Positions 60,041-64,000 of a stretch of DNA of 64,000 bases are shown here, one piece after another (within the stretch, counting starts at the first letter, position 1; each line of letters starts with the position of its first letter). A program made the position numbers and the translations under genes. Origin of the DNA: Pseudomonas sp. PDM18 (lineage in GTDB: Bacteria; Pseudomonadota; Gammaproteobacteria; Pseudomonadales; Pseudomonadaceae); NCBI RefSeq assembly GCF_014852585.1, contig NZ_JACVBX010000007.1:248001-312000 (forward strand), written 5' to 3'. The notes under the pieces are model-generated. The model was not told where the DNA came from, did no database searches, and saw only the letters and a list, made by a program, of their open reading frames with translations.

Positions 60041-60516
60041 GTGGCGTCCTCCCGGCAACCGTTCACCAGCTCGCGCAGGCGTTCGGGAGTGAGGCGGGCG
60101 TGTACCCGGCCGTCCAGCTCCAGCGCCGGCGAGCAGGCGCAGGCACCCAGGCAGTAGACCGGGCGCAAAGCGATGCGGCCGTCGGCGCTGGTGCCATGGT
60201 CGTCCAGTTCTAGCTGCTCGCGCAGCTGCGCGGCCAGGGCTTCCGCGCCGCGGCTCTGGCACGACTCGGCCCGGCACAGGCGCAGCGTATGGCGGGCCGG
60301 CGGCGTGGTGCGGAAGTCGTGGTAGAAGCTGATCACCCCGCGCACCTCGGCGATGCTGAGGTTCAGGGCATGGGCGATTTCCGGGAGGGCGTCGTCGGGG
60401 ATGTAACCGACGCAGTCCTGGATGGCGTGCAGCACCGGCAGCAGGGCGCCGGGCGTAGCCTTGAGACGTTCCAGCACATCGTGGATCAGGGGCAGGTGAA
60501 GCGAAGCATCAGGCAT
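60034..60516 (-). CDS. fdsG: Formate dehydrogenase gamma subunit ([2Fe-2S])
   Basis: A 160-residue NuoE-like subunit. The [2Fe-2S] ligands fit CRAESC and CLGACAC. GAGG lies 9 nt before the ATG at 60516; earlier in-frame starts have no ribosome site. First gene of the fds operon, in the order G-B-A-D. Confidence 0.93.
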   Translation of the reverse strand: MPDASLHLPLIHDVLERLKATPGALLPVLHAIQDCVGYIPDDALPEIAHALNLSIAEVRGVISFYHDFRTTPPARHTLRLCRAESCQSRGAEALAAQLREQLELDDHGTSADGRIALRPVYCLGACACSPALELDGRVHARLTPERLRELVNGCREDATC

Positions 60517-60695
60517 ACAGCGCACCTCGACATCGCGGGCGCCTGCCATGGGCGGCGGCCCGGAATCCTTCGGCGGCGGCGTACCGGCCACATCACGGTC
60601 TGCGTGGCTTAGCGGGGCGCCATCGTTCTTATGGGGTGTTGCGGTCCGGCCAGGCATCTGCGCGCGCCTGGTCCTCGACAGTAGGAAAGATTGCC

Positions 60696-60714
60696 ATCCC
60701 TCTGGATTAGGGAT
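60696..60714. promoter_or_regulatory. LysR-type dyad between fds operon and cytochrome gene
   Basis: ATCCCT-N7-AGGGAT, which contains T-N11-A, in the 385-bp divergent region 60517-60901. It lies 180 bp upstream of fdsG. LysR regulators (FdsR) control fds operons in other bacteria; none is encoded here. Apart from this and the A-rich motifs no other element was seen in the gap. Confidence 0.5.
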
Positions 60715-60852
60715 AGCACTCGAACGACCCTGCGTATCCTGAAACCGACAAGGGACCGAAACTGCCAACTTGTCCGCTCAGAGCCCCCTAATTGGCCGGT
60801 AAAGCCCTCAGGCCTGGCCGCTCCCCCACTTAACCTGCCAGTTACCCATGAC

Positions 60853-60891
60853 AACAAGAATCCGCGCCTTCGCCGCGCGCGGGAAGAAAAA
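60853..60891 (+). promoter_or_regulatory. Candidate Hfq/Crc targets before cytochrome c5
   Basis: AACAAGAA (60853-60860) and AAGAAAAA (60884-60891) both match AAnAAnAA; the second touches the AGGGGAG ribosome site of the cytochrome gene. Confidence 0.45.
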
Positions 60892-60901
60892 GGGGAGCAC
60901 C

Positions 60902-61270
60902 ATGCACACGCCCGCAACACCCTGGCTGCCGCTAGCCCTGCTGGCCCTGACCGGCCTGCTCGGCGGCTGTGGCGACGATGCCGCGCCGCCAGCGGCCCGC
61001 ACCGCTGCCGTCCTGTCACCCGCTGATCCCGCGCTGGCGAAGATCTATGACAGCAGCTGCAAGCTCTGCCACGCCAACCCGGCCTCCGGAGCGCCGCAGA
61101 CCGGTGACGCGAAGGCCTGGCAGCCGCGCGTCGCCCAGGGCGCCGACAGTCTGCTGGACCACAGCATCAACGGCTTCAAGGGCATGCCGCCGATGGGCAT
61201 GTGCATGCAGTGCTCGGAAGAGGAGTTCCTCGCGCTGATTTCCTTCATGTCCGGCCAGTCGGTCCAATAA
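60902..61270 (+). CDS. Lipoprotein cytochrome c5
   Basis: A 122-residue c-type cytochrome. A lipoprotein signal with lipobox LGGC (C23) anchors it to a membrane. The haem motif is C53-K-L-C56-H57. A second pair C101-x2-C104 after MPPMGM is the disulfide typical of cytochrome c5, with a Met ligand nearby. I use ATG 60902 because of the AGGGGAG site; ATG 60848 would spoil the signal peptide. It is followed by a flavoprotein oxidase, whose electrons it may accept. Confidence 0.88.
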   Translation: MHTPATPWLPLALLALTGLLGGCGDDAAPPAARTAAVLSPADPALAKIYDSSCKLCHANPASGAPQTGDAKAWQPRVAQGADSLLDHSINGFKGMPPMGMCMQCSEEEFLALISFMSGQSVQ

Positions 61271-61286
61271 GCGCGGGGTTCCTTCG

Positions 61287-62681
61287 ATGCCAATTCATCT
61301 CACCCGCCGTCAACTGCTGCAGAACGCGGGCATTGCCGGCGCATTCATGGCGCTGTCGAGCAACCCGCTGGCGGCCGAACTGGCCCGTGCTCCGCGACTG
61401 ATTCCCTGGCGTAACTGGTCCGGCGGGCAGAGCTGCCTGCCGGCGGCGCGCCTGGCGCCACAGAGCCTGGACGAACTGGTCCAGGTCATCCGCCAGGCCC
61501 AGGGCAAGGTGCGTCCGGTGGGCTCGGCGCATTCCTTCAGCGCCCTGGTGCCCACCGACGGCACGCTGGTCTCGCTGGCCTATTTCAATGGCCTGCTCGG
61601 CCACGACGCCGACACGTTGCAGGCGGAATTCGCCGCCGGCACGCCGATGTCGCTCATGGGGCCGGCGCTGAAGGAGATCGGCCAGGCGCTGCCGAACATG
61701 TCGGACATCGACTACCAGACCCTGGCCGGGGCGGTCTCCACCTCGACCCATGGCACCGGCGTTGGCTTCGGCTCCTATTCCTCCCACGTCACCGGCCTGC
61801 AACTGGTGACCGCCAGCGGCGAGGTGCTGGACTGCGACGCCCAGCGCCATCCCGAGGTGTTCAACGCCGCACGGGTGTCCCTCGGCGCCTTCGGCATCGC
61901 CACCCGCGTGCGTCTGCAGAATCGCGCGGCCTTCCGCCTGCACGAGCGGCAGTGGATCGCCCGTACCGAAGAGCTGCTGGAGGACGTGGAAAAGAACACC
62001 CGCGAGAACCAGCACTGGGAAATGCAGGTGCTGACCCATTCCGACTACGCGCTGTCCATCGCCCTCAACGAGACCACCGACCCGGCCACGCCGCCGCTGG
62101 ACCCGGCCAAGGAGGGCGGCAACGAGTACGTGAGCATCATCGAGGGCCTCGACAAGTACGGCAGTGATTTCCCTACCGCGCGGCGCTTCCTGCTCAACAG
62201 CCTGCGCCACGTCGCCAGCTTCGACGACCGCATCGGCGACTCCTACGACGTCTTTGCCAACGTGCGCAACGTGCGTTTCAACGAGATGGAGTATTCGGTC
62301 CCGGCCGAACACGGCCCGGCCTGCCTGCGCGAGATTCTCAAGCTGATCAACGACAAGGACCTGCGCACCTGGTTCCCCATCGAGTACCGCTACGTGAAGG
62401 CCGACGACATCCCGCTGAGCATGTTCGAGGGGCGCGACAGCTGCTCGATCTCCGTGCACCAGCACTACAGCATGGACCACCACAATTTCTTCGCCGCCGT
62501 CGAGCCGATCTTCTGGAAGTACGCCGGCCGGCCGCACTGGGGCAAGCTGCACACGCTGAATGCGCGCACGCTGCAACCGCTGTATCCGCGCTGGAAGGAA
62601 TTCACCGAGGTGCGCCGCGAGCTGGACCCGCAGGGCAAGTTCCTCAATGCCCACCTGTCATCGATCCTGGGCGTGGCCTGA
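61287..62681 (+). CDS. Tat-exported aldonolactone oxidase-like flavoprotein
   Basis: A 464-residue FAD enzyme of the D-arabinono-1,4-lactone oxidase/L-gulonolactone oxidase (VAO) family. A Tat-like signal TRRQLLQ with hydrophobic stretch occupies residues 6-30. The FAD-binding part includes VRPVGSAHSFSALV and AGAVSTSTHGTG; the ALO signature HWGK is at the C-terminal side. Oxidation of a sugar lactone or related polyol in the periplasm is likely. It follows the cytochrome gene by 16 nt, suggesting it works as a dehydrogenase feeding cytochrome c5. Confidence 0.87.
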   Translation: MPIHLTRRQLLQNAGIAGAFMALSSNPLAAELARAPRLIPWRNWSGGQSCLPAARLAPQSLDELVQVIRQAQGKVRPVGSAHSFSALVPTDGTLVSLAYFNGLLGHDADTLQAEFAAGTPMSLMGPALKEIGQALPNMSDIDYQTLAGAVSTSTHGTGVGFGSYSSHVTGLQLVTASGEVLDCDAQRHPEVFNAARVSLGAFGIATRVRLQNRAAFRLHERQWIARTEELLEDVEKNTRENQHWEMQVLTHSDYALSIALNETTDPATPPLDPAKEGGNEYVSIIEGLDKYGSDFPTARRFLLNSLRHVASFDDRIGDSYDVFANVRNVRFNEMEYSVPAEHGPACLREILKLINDKDLRTWFPIEYRYVKADDIPLSMFEGRDSCSISVHQHYSMDHHNFFAAVEPIFWKYAGRPHWGKLHTLNARTLQPLYPRWKEFTEVRRELDPQGKFLNAHLSSILGVA

Positions 62682-62696
62682 CAAGGAAGAATCACC

Positions 62697-63974
62697 ATGA
62701 AACGACGCAATTTCATCGTCGGCGCGGCGGGTGCAGGCGTCCTGCTCGCCGGTGCCGGCGCCTGGCTTCGCCCGACCGACCACGGCGCCCCGTACGACGA
62801 CTACTTTGCCCGGCTCAACCGCGAGCTGCGCGAGCACGGACCGATGCGCCCGGTGATGCTGATCGACCTCGACCGCCTGGATCACAACGTCGACGTGGTG
62901 ATGCAGTCGGTGGCCCGCACCGGCAAGCACCTGCGCGTGGTGGAAAAGTCCCTGCCGTCGCCGCAACTGCTCGACTACATCGCCACACGCGCCGGCACCC
63001 GGCGGATGATGTCGTTCCACCAGCCCTTCCTCAACCACGACGCCGAGCGTTTCCCCGATTCCGACCTGCTGCTGGGCAAGCCGCTGCCGGTAGGCTCGGC
63101 GCAGCAGTTCTACGAGAACCTGCGCGGCCCCTTCGACCCGGCCAAGCAGCTGCAATGGCTGCTCGACACACCCGAACGCCTGCAGCAGTACCTGGCGCTG
63201 GCGCAGGGGCGCAACACCCGGCTGCGGATCAACATCGAGCTGGATGTCGGCCTGCACCGGGGCGGCGTGGCCGATCACGAGACCCTGGGGCGGATGCTCA
63301 CGATCATCGGCGCCAACCCGCAGCACCTGGAATTCGCCGGCTTCATGGGCTACGACCCCTTCGTCGGCATGGGTGTCCCCGAGGTGCTCGGCTCTTCGGA
63401 AGAACTCTTCGCCAAGGTCATGACCCTCTATGACGGCTTCGTCGACTACGCGCGAACCCGGCATGCGACGCTGTGGAAGCCGGGCCTGACGCTCAATACT
63501 GCCGGCAGCCCCAGCTACAAGATGCACGAGAACGAGCGCACCAGTACTGAAGTATCGGTGGGCTCGGCACTGGTCAAGCCGACCCACTACGACCTGCCTT
63601 CGCTGGTGGAGCACCAGCCTGCCGCCTTCATCGCCACGCCGGTCATCAAGAGCACCGGTGCGGTGCGGATTCCGGCACTGGACGACAAGTCGAAAGTGTT
63701 CTCCTGGTGGGACCCGAACCTGCGCGAGACCTTCTTCGTCTACGGCGGCAACTGGATGGCCGAGCCCGAATCGCCCAGGGGCCTGCAGTTCAACGGCCTG
63801 TACGGGCGCAGCTCGAACCAGGAGATGGTCAACGGCTCCAGCGCCGTGGGCCTGAAGGTGGACGACCAGATGTTCCTTCGCCCGACCCAGTCCGAGTCAA
63901 TCCTCCTGCAGTTCGGTGACCTGCTGGCGGTGCGCGGGGGGCGAATCGTCGAGCAGTGGCCGGTGTACAACTGA
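62697..63974 (+). CDS. Tat-exported PLP enzyme (alanine racemase N / D-threonine aldolase-like)
   Basis: A 425-residue fold-type III PLP enzyme of the DSD1/D-threonine aldolase group. A Tat signal MKRRNFIVGAAGAG starts the chain. The PLP Lys fits VVEKS near residue 84, after LIDLDRLDHNV. The D-serine dehydratase-like C-terminal domain follows (about 320-425). AAGGA lies 9 nt before the ATG and the gene is 15 nt after the flavoprotein. An exported enzyme of this type is unusual; substrate unknown, a D-hydroxy-amino acid is plausible. Confidence 0.85.
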   Translation: MKRRNFIVGAAGAGVLLAGAGAWLRPTDHGAPYDDYFARLNRELREHGPMRPVMLIDLDRLDHNVDVVMQSVARTGKHLRVVEKSLPSPQLLDYIATRAGTRRMMSFHQPFLNHDAERFPDSDLLLGKPLPVGSAQQFYENLRGPFDPAKQLQWLLDTPERLQQYLALAQGRNTRLRINIELDVGLHRGGVADHETLGRMLTIIGANPQHLEFAGFMGYDPFVGMGVPEVLGSSEELFAKVMTLYDGFVDYARTRHATLWKPGLTLNTAGSPSYKMHENERTSTEVSVGSALVKPTHYDLPSLVEHQPAAFIATPVIKSTGAVRIPALDDKSKVFSWWDPNLRETFFVYGGNWMAEPESPRGLQFNGLYGRSSNQEMVNGSSAVGLKVDDQMFLRPTQSESILLQFGDLLAVRGGRIVEQWPVYN

Positions 63975-64000
63975 GCGGCGTCGCCTGACTGAAAACCCCA

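Noticed and set aside
1-64000. CRISPR arrays, tRNA or rRNA genes
   Set aside because: No regularly spaced repeats, cloverleaf sequences or rRNA signatures were noticed on either strand by eye.

Overview
The window looks like a chromosomal segment of a high-GC Pseudomonas. Evidence is the strong third-position GC bias, the Pseudomonas-type REP palindrome, the density of LysR, FecI/FecR and DUF1302/DUF1329 genes, and A-rich leaders that match the Hfq/Crc target motif. The species cannot be fixed from sequence alone; the P. nitroreducens / P. citronellolis / P. knackmussii neighbourhood is a guess. No rRNA, tRNA or CRISPR array was seen.

Region 1 (about 0-20 kb) is a catabolic island. A LysR gene (4015-4953) sits among an amidohydrolase, a SnoaL-like protein, an alpha/beta hydrolase with an intact Ser-Asp-His triad, a two-domain VOC (extradiol dioxygenase-like) protein, a small Rieske protein and an FAD hydroxylase. 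Then come an envelope transport set (DUF1302 porin-like protein, DUF1329 periplasmic protein, YCF48 beta-propeller, RND/MMPL transporter), an MFS transporter and a tightly overlapping enzyme run: SDR, cupin, fumarylacetoacetate-hydrolase-like, epimerase-like, cyclase. Four promoters in this island carry a related ~46-bp element with a perfect LysR-type T-N11-A dyad (ATCG-N7-CGAT). Six leaders or early coding regions carry AAnAAnAA motifs. This is the best candidate for an undescribed system: a LysR-controlled, catabolite-repressed pathway for an aromatic or similar hydrophobic substrate.

Region 2 (20-24.7 kb) has a MerR-type promoter driving a quinone reductase-like flavoprotein and its own MerR gene, then a cupin, a VIT1-like membrane protein, and a LysR divergent from an NADP-reductase-like gene and a DUF998 gene.

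Region 3 (24.7-35.2 kb) holds two cell-surface signalling iron-uptake systems (ECF sigma, FecR, STN-type TonB receptor) arranged as mirror images. They flank a GNAT protein and a zinc alcohol dehydrogenase with a perfect Anr/Fnr box upstream. Fur boxes precede both sigma genes and the second receptor.

Region 4 (35.2-41 kb) starts with a SoxR-like MerR promoter driving a DUF2165 protein and an SDR. It then becomes a decayed zone: a diguanylate cyclase lacking its GGDEF core, an AraC C-terminus fused to a foreign N-terminus, a cut gene fragment and an intact IS1182-family element.

Region 5 (41-53.2 kb) carries an orphan DUF2235 hydrolase, a methyltransferase, an APC permease, two LysR genes, a DUF2817 peptidase-like protein, and an amine/amino-acid module (two DAO-type flavoenzymes around a polyamine-type binding protein, an EamA exporter, a HbpS/GlcG-like protein).

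Region 6 (53.4-64 kb) has a PBP2 gene away from rodA, the NAD-dependent formate dehydrogenase operon fdsGBAD without fdsC, and, divergently, a lipoprotein cytochrome c5, a Tat-exported aldonolactone oxidase-like flavoprotein and a Tat-exported PLP enzyme that look like one periplasmic module.
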